NCBI GenBank assembly: GCA_015229045.1
Contig: JADGCJ010000003.1
Coordinates: 1 to 43,063 of the forward strand
Length of the DNA: 43,063 nt
DNA from: Magnetococcales bacterium
Lineage (GTDB): Bacteria; Pseudomonadota; Magnetococcia; Magnetococcales; DC0425bin3
Direction: 5' to 3'
Shown piece after piece: positions 23,853 through 31,849 of the stretch (the stretch's first letter is position 1; every line of letters starts with the position of its first letter). The notes below the pieces were generated by a model that was given only the letters and a program-made list of their open reading frames with translations, was not told the DNA's origin and made no database searches. The position numbers and the translations under genes are program-made.

Positions 23853-24707
23853 TCAGTTGGATAGACTTGGCGTGTTAAATTGAGGATGTGCCCATGAGGC
23901 GTTGGACGGAGGCCAAAACTGGCTACGATTATCCTTGCTCGATTCCCGGTCGCCATTCGAAGTGTTTGTCAATTCGACCTCACTCAGCGACAGACCATAC
24001 CGGTCAAGCAGTTCCGCCACCTTGCTGGCAGCTACCAGGGCTTCTTCTTCTGTGCAGCCACGGTCTACGGTCTTCTCACGCAGCTTCTGAATGAGCACAA
24101 GAACCTTGTCGAGATCGACATTTTCCTTTTTTTCGCGAATGGGGGATGCAAAACGCACCTGGCGGCGCAGATCCTGGAAAATACTGCTGACCAGTGGAGA
24201 TGCATTACCTTCGGCAACATCAAGGTCAATTATTTCAGCAATAGCGGTGAGTGGATTGCAGTCACCACTGACGCTGACAGTGGCCCGTCGCTCCATGGTC
24301 TCCATCAGGATCAAGGCCAGAGTTTCATAGGCACGACCAAGTTTCTCCAAACCCAACACACGTGCCGAGTGAATTCCAGCAATGGTGTCGATGATGTCAC
24401 CGGGGGAAGCCAGTTCCCTGGCCAATCGCATGTACGCAGCAGTTGGTTTAGTGCCCGGCGCAAGGTCAGACAAGGAAAAGGCAAGTTCGTGCAAAGGGCC
24501 ATCCTCGGGATGGAACGGAAAGACGGGGATGTGTCTCGAACCGGGCCTGGCACCGAGACCTATATTGGTCTTTTTAGGCAGGGTTACGTTGGATGGTTCT
24601 TTCGAGAGATTGCCAACTGCAGCCTCGTCTTTGGTCAGACAGCATCTCTTGTATTTGCGTCCGCTGCCGCAAGGGCAAGGCTCTTTTCGTCCCACCTTCA
24701 CAGACAT
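23853..24707 (-). CDS. SEC-C motif / DUF2786 domain protein
   Basis: 284 residues. The N terminus has the zinc-binding SEC-C motif RKEPCPCGSGRKYKRCC (residues about 7-23), found at the end of SecA and in many standalone proteins. The central helical region (about 70-190) is unassigned. Residues about 210-260 show DUF2786: LDKVLVLIQKLREK then GCTEEEALVAASKVAELLDR and YGLSLSEVEL, a domain common in phage and mobile-element proteins. A short disordered Ser/Asn-rich tail follows. Function is unknown; zinc-mediated protein or nucleic-acid binding is inferred from the motif. Confidence 0.7.
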   Translation of the reverse strand: MSVKVGRKEPCPCGSGRKYKRCCLTKDEAAVGNLSKEPSNVTLPKKTNIGLGARPGSRHIPVFPFHPEDGPLHELAFSLSDLAPGTKPTAAYMRLARELASPGDIIDTIAGIHSARVLGLEKLGRAYETLALILMETMERRATVSVSGDCNPLTAIAEIIDLDVAEGNASPLVSSIFQDLRRQVRFASPIREKKENVDLDKVLVLIQKLREKTVDRGCTEEEALVAASKVAELLDRYGLSLSEVELTNTSNGDRESSKDNRSQFWPPSNASWAHPQFNTPSLSN

Positions 24708-24825
24708 TCACGATTCCTCATTCTCGTTGGACGACACACCAATATGTAAAACTGGCACAGGGAAAGAATCAAATCTGACTGGTGAATCTTGCCGCCCCGT
24801 TTCCGGGACGGCAAGAGTTGGTGGC

Positions 24826-24990
24826 TCATTTTGCAAAGTAGGTGGTTGAGGACCCTGGGGATCCCTGCCGGTTCGGCCCCGCCGTCCTGGTGCGTTGGGC
24901 GATGATTTCCAGGCCCAGCTTTTTCTTGGCGATGGAAATAAAGCCGCGAATCGTATGACTCACCCATCCAGTCACCTCGGCGATCTGTGC
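24826..24990 (-). pseudogene. C-terminal fragment of a DUF3489 protein
   Basis: The translated stretch TAQIAEVTGWVSHTIRGFIS then KKKLGLEII resembles the end of DUF3489 proteins (an ATGW-x-x-HTVRG-x-KKKLG pattern), helix-turn-helix-like proteins common in Alphaproteobacteria and their mobile elements. The upstream part of that family is missing and is replaced by the phage-like fragment on the opposite strand. Confidence 0.55.
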
Positions 24991-24991
24991 G

Positions 24992-25115
24992 GTGGAAAAC
25001 GCCCTGTTGCACCGTTTTGATCCTGCCCACAAGCTCTCCGACGCAGCCCGCGAATGGCGCGGCATGACCCTGCTGGAAATGGCCCGCGCCTTTCTGGAGG
25101 CAAACGGTCGCCGCA
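24992..25115 (+). pseudogene. Fragment of a phage prohead protease / capsid protein
   Basis: The frame reads HRFDPAHKLSDAAREWRGMT then LLEMARAFLEANG. This resembles the linker region of phage prohead protease-capsid polyproteins (D-A-x-R-x-Y/W-RGMTLLEMAR-x-x-LE). Only about 40 residues are related, and the frame then runs antisense through the Doc fragment. It is inserted head-on between the DUF3489 and doc remnants. Confidence 0.45.
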
Positions 25116-25361
25116 GCATGCGGGGAGAGACCCGCTTGTTGCCATCCACGAACGGATGGTTGCGAGCTATGCCAAAGGCATAGCTGGCTGCCAGTTCTGC
25201 CAGCGTCGGGGATCGCCGTAGGCCTGTCGATTGGTCGGTCTGGCCAGAGCGGATTCCAGCAGACCTTCGTCACGCAGGCCATCGCCACCCCCATGTTCCG
25301 CCAATTGGCGTTTGTGAATGGCCAATGCCACCTCTTTCCCGACCCAGATGGGGGTGGTCAT
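25116..25361 (-). pseudogene. doc-like Fic toxin, frameshifted and truncated
   Basis: From ATG 25361 the product begins IWVGKEVALAIHKRQLAEHG then GLRDEGLLESALARP, typical of Doc-type Fic proteins. After QAYGDP the frame is lost. Another frame continues TLAELAASYAFGIARNHPFV then DGNKRVS, which is the Fic catalytic motif HPFxDGNKR with His intact. The homology ends near 25116, where phage-like sequence begins. One frameshift (near 25205) plus truncation make it inactive. It starts four bases after the stop of the antitoxin gene. Confidence 0.75.
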
Positions 25362-25365
25362 CTGG

Positions 25366-25581
25366 CTATTCAGCCAGTTTGCGAAGGACGTCCCGTTCTT
25401 CGCGCATGATCTCTTCGGCCAGATCCATCTGTCTGGCGAAATCAGGATCGTAAGGGGTCAACTCGATTCCGCCTTTGGTCTCCAACACATACAGGACATC
25501 CCCTCTCTCGACCCGAAGTCGGGCGAGAATCTCCCTGGAAAGGACGACCCCGGTGGAATTGCCGATGGAGGTCAAACGCAA
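25366..25581 (-). CDS. AbrB/MazE-like antitoxin
   Basis: 71 residues from TTG 25581. LTSIGNSTGVVLSREILARL then VERGDVLYVLETKGGIELTP is the swapped-hairpin AbrB fold. The C terminus YDPDFARQMDLAEEIMREER is the toxin-neutralising helix typical of antitoxins paired with Doc. A longer frame continues upstream to 25731, but that is antisense to the phage tape-measure fragment and is not real. Its toxin partner (25116-25361) is broken, so this is an orphan antitoxin that may have lost its own ATG when the phage segment joined three bases upstream. Confidence 0.65.
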   Translation of the reverse strand: MRLTSIGNSTGVVLSREILARLRVERGDVLYVLETKGGIELTPYDPDFARQMDLAEEIMREERDVLRKLAE

Positions 25582-25583
25582 GG

Positions 25584-25976
25584 TTGCTGCAACGAGGAGA
25601 GTTTGTCTTGCGCAAGGAGGCAATCCGCCTGTATGGCCTGGAGCGTCTCCACGCCATGAACCAGATACGGCTGAAACCATCCGCCATACCAAGGTTTGCA
25701 CAGGGCGGCCTGGTTCACGCCATCCAGTCACTGAACCGGATGCAGATCAGAAGGGGTGACCTGCCCGGTTTCGGTGGTCTGGTGCGCAGTCTGGTGATCC
25801 CCAGGATTCCCCAGGTGGCCTTTGCCGATAGCGGGGCAGTCTCCCCCCAGGCCATGGAAATGGTGCGTCTTGATCTCACCACGAACAACCGCCCGGCTGC
25901 CTCCATCACCACACCCCGCGATCAGGTGCGCGGGTTGGTGGATGCCCTGAAAGAACTGCAACGGGGTCTGGTGTAA
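25584..25976 (+). pseudogene. C-terminal fragment of a phage tail tape-measure protein
   Basis: About 130 residues. The start QRGEFVLRKEAIRLYGLERL, followed by RFAQGGLVHAI, is the characteristic P-GEFV-R-EAVRRYG...F-GGLV block near the end of tape-measure proteins. The end VRLDLTTNNRPAAS followed by LVDALKELQRGLV fits their C-terminal tail. The many hundreds of residues that normally precede it are missing. It begins three bases from the start of the antitoxin on the opposite strand. Confidence 0.65.
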
Positions 25977-25989
25977 GGGAAGCTTTCAG

Positions 25990-26283
25990 TCACGCCGGTG
26001 AATGCGACTGCAACCAATCCCGCAGGGCAGCGTTCATCCGCGTCTGCCACCCCTTGCCGGTGGCACGAAAGGCCGTAATGACATCGGCATCGAAACGCAC
26101 GGTGGTGGAGACCTTTGTGCCGCTGCCAGAAGGGTGGATAGGTCTTGCCAATAGTTCGGCTGCGACTTCTGTCCCAAAAATCATTGGCAAAATGTCCTGA
26201 GCCGGTTTCATACGTGCAAAATCTTCCTGCGTTAATTCCCTGACCTCTCCATCATCGTCAGTCAACGGTAATTGGTTTGCCAT
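25990..26283 (-). CDS. brnA: BrnA-family antitoxin
   Basis: 97 residues. The C-terminal half is the BrnA ribbon-helix-helix: STTVRFDADVITAFRATGKG then WQTRMNAALRDWLQSH. The N-terminal part (DFARMKPAQDILPMIFG) is the toxin-binding region. BrnA neutralises the ribonuclease BrnT and represses the operon. Its start lies inside the end of brnT (26-bp overlap), the usual toxin-first arrangement. The partner toxin gene is frameshifted, so the antitoxin is now unpaired here. Confidence 0.8.
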   Translation of the reverse strand: MANQLPLTDDDGEVRELTQEDFARMKPAQDILPMIFGTEVAAELLARPIHPSGSGTKVSTTVRFDADVITAFRATGKGWQTRMNAALRDWLQSHSPA

Positions 26284-26535
26284 ATTTGCGTGCCTCGCGA
26301 GGATTGGCCTTCCGAAAACTGATCACCCGTATACCGCCTTCAATAGGCGTAAAGCATAGAACGTGTAAACGCTTATCCAAATAGCCAACTGCCACGAATC
26401 GTCGCTCTGGATAGACACATCGGACATCTTCAACAATCAAGCATCTTGCCATCGAAAATCAGCAACTCGATCAAAAGGAAGCTGGCGATTCCCCGTGTTC
26501 CAGAGATCCTTCGCAAGGTCGTAGGTGATCTTCAT
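26258..26535 (-). pseudogene. brnT: BrnT-family ribonuclease toxin, frameshifted
   Basis: From ATG 26535 the translation runs MKITYDLAKDLWNTGNRQLP then FDRVADFRWQDA and stops at TGA. In the next frame it continues LIVEDVRCVYPERRFVAVGY then LHVLCFTPIEGGIRVISFRK and ANPREARKYGK, the rest of a BrnT protein. One T appears to be missing at GATGCTTGATT (near 26441-26445). With that base restored the gene would be full length (about 92 residues) and overlap brnA correctly. This may be a recent inactivation or a sequencing error. Confidence 0.8.
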
Positions 26536-26753
26536 GTTCTTCATTGTAGTAACGTTTATTGGGAAATGCAGACATGAAACGTCTCGGTGATCTCATTCGT
26601 GGGTGAGAAACCCCTTGTCCCGGCTGTGCATTTCTGGAACTATCAATGGAGCGATCCGTCACGAGACACCTCCTGGCAGCAAGATGGTGTAAAAGGCCCT
26701 TTTTGATAATCAACCATGCATTTGATTTATATTCAACCAAAAAGCAGAATAGA

Positions 26754-27419
26754 ATGTCAAGCGATTTTTTCAAGCAGGAGTTGTTCGACCATTTGGCCCG
26801 CATCGGCAAGGCGGTTGGGCAAGGACACCGTCTTGCTTTGCTGGAGTATTTGGCCCAGGGCGAACGAACCGTGGAATCCCTGGCCCAGCTTGCCGGGTTG
26901 TCGGTGGCCAACACCTCGAAGCACTTGCAGCAGTTGCGGCATGCCGGACTGGTGACCGCGCGCAAGAAAGGACTCTACGTCCACTATGCCCTGGGTGACC
27001 CGGCAGTGGTGACCCTGTTGCAGGTCATTCGGGGCATTGCCGAGCGCAGACTGGAAGAGGTGGAGGCACTGGTGAAAAACTATCTCCTGACCAGGGATGG
27101 GATGGAGCCGGTCCCCCGGGGGGAGTTGCTGGAAAGAATGCGGGCAGGCACGGTGACAGTGTTGGACGTGCGGCCACCGGAGGAATACGCGGCGGGTCAT
27201 CTGCCCAAGGCGTTCAACATCCCGTTGCGGGAACTGGAACGGCGACTCCATGAACTGCCCCAGGAACGGGAGGTGGTGGCCTACTGTCGGGGAGCCTACT
27301 GCGTCCTCTCTTTTGAGGCGGTGGCGCGACTGAGGGAGAAGGGCTTCAACGCCCGACGAATGGAAGAAGGGTTTCCGGAGTGGCGGCAGGCCGATCTGCC
27401 GGTGGAGCAATACGAGTAA
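26754..27419 (+). CDS. ArsR-family regulator fused to a rhodanese domain
   Basis: 221 residues from ATG 26754; the frame is open upstream to 26646, but that extension is not conserved. Residues about 5-95 form an ArsR winged helix: RLALLEYLAQGERTVESLAQ then LAGLSVANTSKHLQQL and GLVTARKKGLYVHYALGD. Residues about 122-218 are a rhodanese: VLDVRPPEEYAAGHLPKAFN and VVAYCRGAYCVLS, with Cys178 at the active-site loop and a second Cys at 183. Such fusions probably sense sulfane sulfur or oxidation. No target gene is adjacent on the same strand, so autoregulation or distant targets are likely. The AT-rich 60 bases before the start may hold the promoter and operator. Confidence 0.82.
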   Translation: MSSDFFKQELFDHLARIGKAVGQGHRLALLEYLAQGERTVESLAQLAGLSVANTSKHLQQLRHAGLVTARKKGLYVHYALGDPAVVTLLQVIRGIAERRLEEVEALVKNYLLTRDGMEPVPRGELLERMRAGTVTVLDVRPPEEYAAGHLPKAFNIPLRELERRLHELPQEREVVAYCRGAYCVLSFEAVARLREKGFNARRMEEGFPEWRQADLPVEQYE

Positions 27420-27713
27420 AAAGTGCCGAACAGACGCAGAGAGTATAAAAAATTTTACTTATTTTATTTTATGTTCGAACCAGCTTGAATGCCAAAAAAC
27501 CTCCGAAAGACCAAGAATCTGGACACAACCCTTCCAGCCATCGGACAGGAGGGATACCGCCTTGGAAATCCATCTCGTCTTGTTCGAGTTTTTGACTATT
27601 CCTCTCATGTCGTTTTTGACCTTCACGCTTGTTGTTGTTCTGCTCTTTTTTGCTCAAAGGATGAAATCATCATGAATCGCAAGATCCTCTTTGTTTCCGT
27701 TACCAGACTGCTC
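27420..27713. other. Intergenic region before the ISL3 remnant
   Basis: AT-rich at its start, with no supported gene. A short frame MNRKILFVSVTRLLR with AAAGGA upstream begins at 27672 and runs straight into the IS inverted repeat. It may be the start of a signal-peptide gene cut by the insertion, but too little remains to say. Confidence 0.3.
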
Positions 27714-28132
27714 CGGCTCCTCGCTGTTTCACGTGGGTAGAGCGAAAATGGGCGTCATCCAATTTTCTGAGGAGAAATGCCCATGGAACAGAATGCCTTG
27801 TTTGCTGCTGCACTTGGTTTGACCCCGCCGTGGGAGGTCTGGGGCACCCGCTTCCAACCGGAGGAAAAACAGTGGGTTCACACTTTTGTTTGAGGCATTG
27901 ATTACCCCCAATCGTGTCTGCTGCCAAGACCATCAAAAACCACTGGGACGGCGTTCTCAACTGGTTTGACAGCCAACTGACATCTGGGCTGGTGGAAGGT
28001 TTCAACAGTCTCCTTCAAGCAGCCAAAGCCAGAGCCAGGGGCTACCGAACCAACGAGAATTTCATCGCCATGGCCTACCTCATTGGCAGCCGACTGAATT
28101 TCGCTCTACCCACGTGAAACAGCGAGGAGCCG
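27714..28132 (+). mobile_element. Internally deleted ISL3-family insertion sequence
   Basis: Perfect 34-bp terminal inverted repeats lie at 27714-27747 and 28099-28132 (CGGCTCCTCGCTGTTTCACG and on). Between them are only the first and last parts of an ISL3-type transposase. No 8-bp target duplication is visible at the two ends. With intact ends it could still be moved by a full copy elsewhere. Confidence 0.88.
27783..28117 (+). pseudogene. ISL3-family transposase, N- and C-terminal remnants
   Basis: The first piece (27783-27893, ATG after GAGGAG) reads NALFAAALGLTPPWEVWGTR and stops. The second (27914-28117) reads KTIKNHWDGVLNWFDSQLTS then GLVEGFNSLLQAAKARARGY, the conserved C-terminal end of ISL3 transposases including the last catalytic-domain Glu (GLVEGFN). 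The central several hundred codons are deleted. Confidence 0.85.
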
Positions 28133-28213
28133 TAAATTTTTGGCCTGATGTGACGGATCTAATACTGTGCAGATTCAGTAACCTGATCACGCGCCGGTTT
28201 GACCACGACCAGA

Positions 28214-28234
28214 CCGTGCGCATTTTGCGCACGG
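28214..28234. other. Perfect hairpin downstream of the NTPase-EAL gene
   Basis: CCGTGCGC (28214-28221) and GCGCACGG (28227-28234) pair around a 5-base loop. It lies about 55 bases beyond the leftward stop at 28290 and could help end its transcript, though no T-run follows in that direction. Confidence 0.35.
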
Positions 28235-28289
28235 CCTATCATGATGGGAACTGTATGGTATCGTCGGGTTGGCGGAGGGGAATAGGACC

Positions 28290-31200
28290 CTACTCCCATT
28301 TCACGCCATACCCTTGAATACATAGATGGTCCAAAGGGGCATTCTGCCTGTTTCTTATCCGTAGTAGAAAATCTAAATGATGGTCCTTTTCAACTCCCTC
28401 AATCACTGTAAAGGTACCATGTTCTTTATATTTGTCGTGCATATCAACAATTAAAGATGACAGCTGTACGATGTCGTTCAGGTATCTGCGTTGAAATGCA
28501 TTGTAATCCATCTTTACGAATTTGATATGGCGTTTATAGCTGTTAACCATACCCGTCAGATCCCTTGAGTCCTCTCCGTGCATGTCATCCATGGCAATTA
28601 AAATTTGGGGATTTTCGTTGCACTCGTCGATCAATTTTTGATCTGGATCCTCTTTCCCAGTCAGGAGTAAATTCAAGGCCCTTATATTTATTGCATTGAC
28701 AACCAGATTCTCTGGCAACTCCACAACAATTTTTCCTTTGTAGGTATTAGAACCCATTATCTTACTTCGCAGAAGATCGATAAAAGTCACATCCCCAAAA
28801 AGATCAGACGAGATATTAAATGTCACGTAGGTTACTTTACCATAACATTCACTATCTTTAACATGTTCTAATATCTGCATGATAAATCTTTTATCCATTT
28901 TTTTTAGATCATTATGGATATCCTCATCATGCTCGTTATGTATTTTTCTTAGTGTATCAATTAACTTGGATGCTCTGCACGTTTCGATCGAGCAAGGATT
29001 ATCGCTTAGCGGATGTCTGTCGATTACGGTATTTACATTGTACTTGAATACACGCTGCATAAAAAAAGCCTCAGCGGCAAAGTTTTGTGCTTCAGACTCA
29101 GGAGACAGAATCCTCTTGATAGGCTCCATGCGTACAGGTTTTTGGCAGACTTGGTTTCTATAAGCACTAAACTCGTAATTTACCGTAAACTCACCAACAC
29201 ATTTGACGCAACGAGGATCAGGATGATAGGGATCATCAAAGCGGTCCATTTCCAAGGAACTGCAATCCATTTCATCCAATATTCTCCAGGCCTGTCCATC
29301 TGTATCATTCTTGAGATGTTTCTCCTCCAGAGAGCTGCCAATCGCACTAAGAACCGCTCCTCGCAATTGTTCCCATATATACTTTCCTCCGGTCATATCA
29401 TTGAATAGATCGCGAACTTCCTTCTTTCTAGTATTAATAATATTACTCTCAATGTCTTCCATCCATTTAATCCTGCAGAGTCCATTCACAACGTTTAGAA
29501 ACCACCCCGAGGTCATCATACTGAAATCCAGAGGCGCCTTGCGAATTGTGACTTTAAAATATGTGTAGGTGTTTAATAGATTCAATAAATAATAGACGCC
29601 AATATCAGAAATATGAACGCTATTGTGAGGATTCTCCGCGATCTCGCTTATCCTTAGATCATGAAAGAGCACTAAACGGCTTTGAGAAAGACTCACTAAC
29701 GAGGAAATCACATTAGCTCTATGATAACCAAAACGTTCGAAGACTATCAGTAATTTCTTAATGCTTGTACCTTCTGTCCCTGCCTCGCTATGAACGTACT
29801 GAAGATATTGAAGGATTCTAATCTTGACTAAATAGGTGTTCCATCCCTTGTTTTTATCTAACCACCCACTCCTTGCTGGATTCCTGGAATGAGGGTTATT
29901 GTCAAATAAATTATTCCAGCAAACAATATCCTCACTTTCCAAGAGATCAGGTTCCAACTCACTCATGCCATGGATGATATCGTAGATATTGATTTTTCCA
30001 TCTAACACACACCCTTGCAATGGAGTTATCTTTTGACCCTCTGGAAACGTGGAGTGGATAACAGCCCTGAGAATATCACGACTTGGGAAGGTAGCCCCTC
30101 TAAATATATAAGGTAACAGGCGAATCTGGCTGCGCACACCCCCCAGTGTAATATTATGAAGGAAGGTTATCGATGATTTGTCGTCCAAATGTTCTATCAA
30201 CTCGCCCACCAACCTGAATGCCATTTCCAACGTAATTGACGCATGCGCGCTAAAGGTTCTATCCCTTCTCAGACGTTTGAAATTCGCCACGACGCCTTCC
30301 CGTTCTTTTTTTGGGACCGCTTTTTTAAAAATATCCTCCATAATTTGAAACCGTTTTCTGAATACAGATTTTATTGGGGGGGAGGGCAACAAAAGGTATC
30401 GGACACTTGAACGTGCCAAATCGCTTCCAGATTTGATAAAATAATTCTGAACTGTGCTGCGCCGCATTGAGATGGTTACCACCCATTTAATATGACTTGA
30501 TGGTGAACTTTTTCTCAGCTGGTTAAAGACCTCTCTTGCTGCCTGGGCAATTCCCATTTCTTCTTCATTTTTTTCGGCCCTATCAATATTATCGACAAAA
30601 CAAATAACAGTTCCTTTGAAACTGGCTTCTCGTAGTCTTTTAATCCGAACGTCGTATGGATCGTCCTCAATTATTTTCAGATTGAGACATTCCTCGAGAG
30701 CATACAAAATCTTCCCGATAGTCCTGTCATACGAGAATTGACCGTGATCAAAATCATATCGACAAACAAGCAGATTGTTGATTCCTAACGACCTTGCCAG
30801 ATTGAAAAATTCCAGGTTTTTTTCCTGTTCAAGTTTTTCTTCTTCATTTTCTCTGTCCTGTTCCGTCATATTTGGCCATTTATTGCCAATCATCCGAAAC
30901 CTTTCTGCCAGACGTTCAAAATGTTCGATAAATCGAGTTTTGCCAACTCCTGGAAAACCCACTAAAATATACAGTTGAGATCCGCAGGAACTTTCAAAAT
31001 CGGGTTCATTTTCTGGAGAACATGTTTCTTTTATAAAAAACTCTGTCGGTTTGAAAAGCTCAATATATCTATTGTACTCATCGCCGTTATTTCCCTCACG
31101 CGTACTCCTTTTAAGTTTTGAGCTAAACAAGTGACTCAACATACCTTCCAAAGGATCAAGGCGAAGGCTCCCTCTATCCTGGTGGTCCAACACTATATAT

Positions 31201-31373
31201 TGGGATGGGGAGAAGGTGGTGTTATAAGCAAGATATTTATTGTAATATGGAATGACTGCGTCGATAACCTTTCGCAGTTCTCCGCTGTCCTCATAACTAT
31301 AATCTCTATGTTTTATATAGCTTTGATAGCCAAGATCTCTCAGAAATTCTGAGTATTTTTTTTCCGCTTTCAT
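28290..31373 (-). CDS. P-loop NTPase - winged helix - EAL-domain fusion protein
   Basis: 1027 residues from ATG 31373, chosen for GGAGG seven bases upstream; the frame is open from 31409. Numbering from that ATG: Walker A GFPGVGKT at 139-146; Walker B with hydrophobic strand VICFVDNID ending near 263; a sensor-like strand WVVTISMRRST around 297-307. A winged-helix-like region spans about 513-600 (IRILQYLQYV to DIGVYYLLNLL), so a STAND/AAA-type switch ATPase is likely. Residues about 745-1027 resemble an EAL phosphodiesterase. Catalytic positions appear kept: Glu768 (EAF in place of EAL), Asn853 (FNIS), Glu885/Glu888 (ELPE), Asp929-Asp930, Lys954 (KMD), Glu992/Glu995 (EGVE), Gln1020 (QGY). No signal peptide or membrane segment. 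The gene is AT-rich, alone, and flanked by IS remnants. Hydrolysis of cyclic di-GMP or another cyclic nucleotide on NTPase activation is inference; a defence role is possible. Confidence 0.65.
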   Translation of the reverse strand: MKAEKKYSEFLRDLGYQSYIKHRDYSYEDSGELRKVIDAVIPYYNKYLAYNTTFSPSQYIVLDHQDRGSLRLDPLEGMLSHLFSSKLKRSTREGNNGDEYNRYIELFKPTEFFIKETCSPENEPDFESSCGSQLYILVGFPGVGKTRFIEHFERLAERFRMIGNKWPNMTEQDRENEEEKLEQEKNLEFFNLARSLGINNLLVCRYDFDHGQFSYDRTIGKILYALEECLNLKIIEDDPYDVRIKRLREASFKGTVICFVDNIDRAEKNEEEMGIAQAAREVFNQLRKSSPSSHIKWVVTISMRRSTVQNYFIKSGSDLARSSVRYLLLPSPPIKSVFRKRFQIMEDIFKKAVPKKEREGVVANFKRLRRDRTFSAHASITLEMAFRLVGELIEHLDDKSSITFLHNITLGGVRSQIRLLPYIFRGATFPSRDILRAVIHSTFPEGQKITPLQGCVLDGKINIYDIIHGMSELEPDLLESEDIVCWNNLFDNNPHSRNPARSGWLDKNKGWNTYLVKIRILQYLQYVHSEAGTEGTSIKKLLIVFERFGYHRANVISSLVSLSQSRLVLFHDLRISEIAENPHNSVHISDIGVYYLLNLLNTYTYFKVTIRKAPLDFSMMTSGWFLNVVNGLCRIKWMEDIESNIINTRKKEVRDLFNDMTGGKYIWEQLRGAVLSAIGSSLEEKHLKNDTDGQAWRILDEMDCSSLEMDRFDDPYHPDPRCVKCVGEFTVNYEFSAYRNQVCQKPVRMEPIKRILSPESEAQNFAAEAFFMQRVFKYNVNTVIDRHPLSDNPCSIETCRASKLIDTLRKIHNEHDEDIHNDLKKMDKRFIMQILEHVKDSECYGKVTYVTFNISSDLFGDVTFIDLLRSKIMGSNTYKGKIVVELPENLVVNAINIRALNLLLTGKEDPDQKLIDECNENPQILIAMDDMHGEDSRDLTGMVNSYKRHIKFVKMDYNAFQRRYLNDIVQLSSLIVDMHDKYKEHGTFTVIEGVEKDHHLDFLLRIRNRQNAPLDHLCIQGYGVKWE

Positions 31374-31455
31374 GAATTCCTCCAGAAGCAACTTTGTGCA
31401 TGCAACCACACTGGATGATTAACGAAGAAAAGCGATACCAGCCAAATCTCGGAGG

Positions 31456-31484
31456 AGAATAGAATAAAATATGGCTCGAGTCAA
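31456..31484 (-). promoter_or_regulatory. Sigma-70-like promoter for the NTPase-EAL gene
   Basis: On the minus strand, TTGACT (31484-31479), a 17-base spacer and TATTCT (31461-31456). Transcription would start near 31449, leaving a leader of about 75 bases before ATG 31373. Confidence 0.55.
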
Positions 31485-31657
31485 TTGTAATATAAAACTT
31501 ATACACATACAATAAATAATTAATCTGTCTGAAGGCCTGCCGAATGAAATCGTTGAATTTACGCCAATTTATTGGCAACATCTTGAAATATCATGTTAAG
31601 CTGTTGATTGTATTTCATATTTTATGGCTATTGATTGTCTTGTGGATTAATGTAATT

Positions 31658-31849
31658 GTAACTGCCCAGGCACCCCCTCAAGAAAGGCCTGAATATGAAA
31701 GCCTTTGTCAGGGCTTCGCCCCGAACCCCACCAGGACTCTGTCCTGGACCTGTCCGGTCGCCAGCCCCCTGGACCCCGATGCCAAAAAGCGATCATGGCC
31801 TCGGGCGTGTCAGTTTCAAATGCGATTGCCCTGCTACCTGGACAGTTGC
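31658..31849. mobile_element. 192-bp MITE with IS66-like ends and 8-bp target duplication
   Basis: Exact direct repeats ATGTAATT flank the element (31650-31657 and 31850-31857). The ends are inverted repeats: GTAACTGCCCAGGCA at the left and the reverse complement GCAACTGTCCAGGTA at the right (12 of 15 matching). GTAA-type ends and 8-bp duplications are features of the IS66 family. The interior holds a copy of the GC-rich palindromic repeat and no transposase, although the surrounding DNA is AT-rich. Confidence 0.75.
31710..31778 (+). repeat. GC-rich palindromic intergenic repeat, copy B
   Basis: GGGCTTCGCCCCGAACCCC, ACCAGGACTCTGTCCTGG and CCAGCCCCCTGGACCCCG follow the same order as the reverse complement of 13276-13347 with a few differences. 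It lies wholly inside the 192-bp IS66-like MITE. Confidence 0.75.

Noticed and set aside
24698..25294. A 198-codon minus-strand frame across the doc/DUF3489 region
   Set aside because: It does not follow the homologous frames of either fragment and stays open only by chance.
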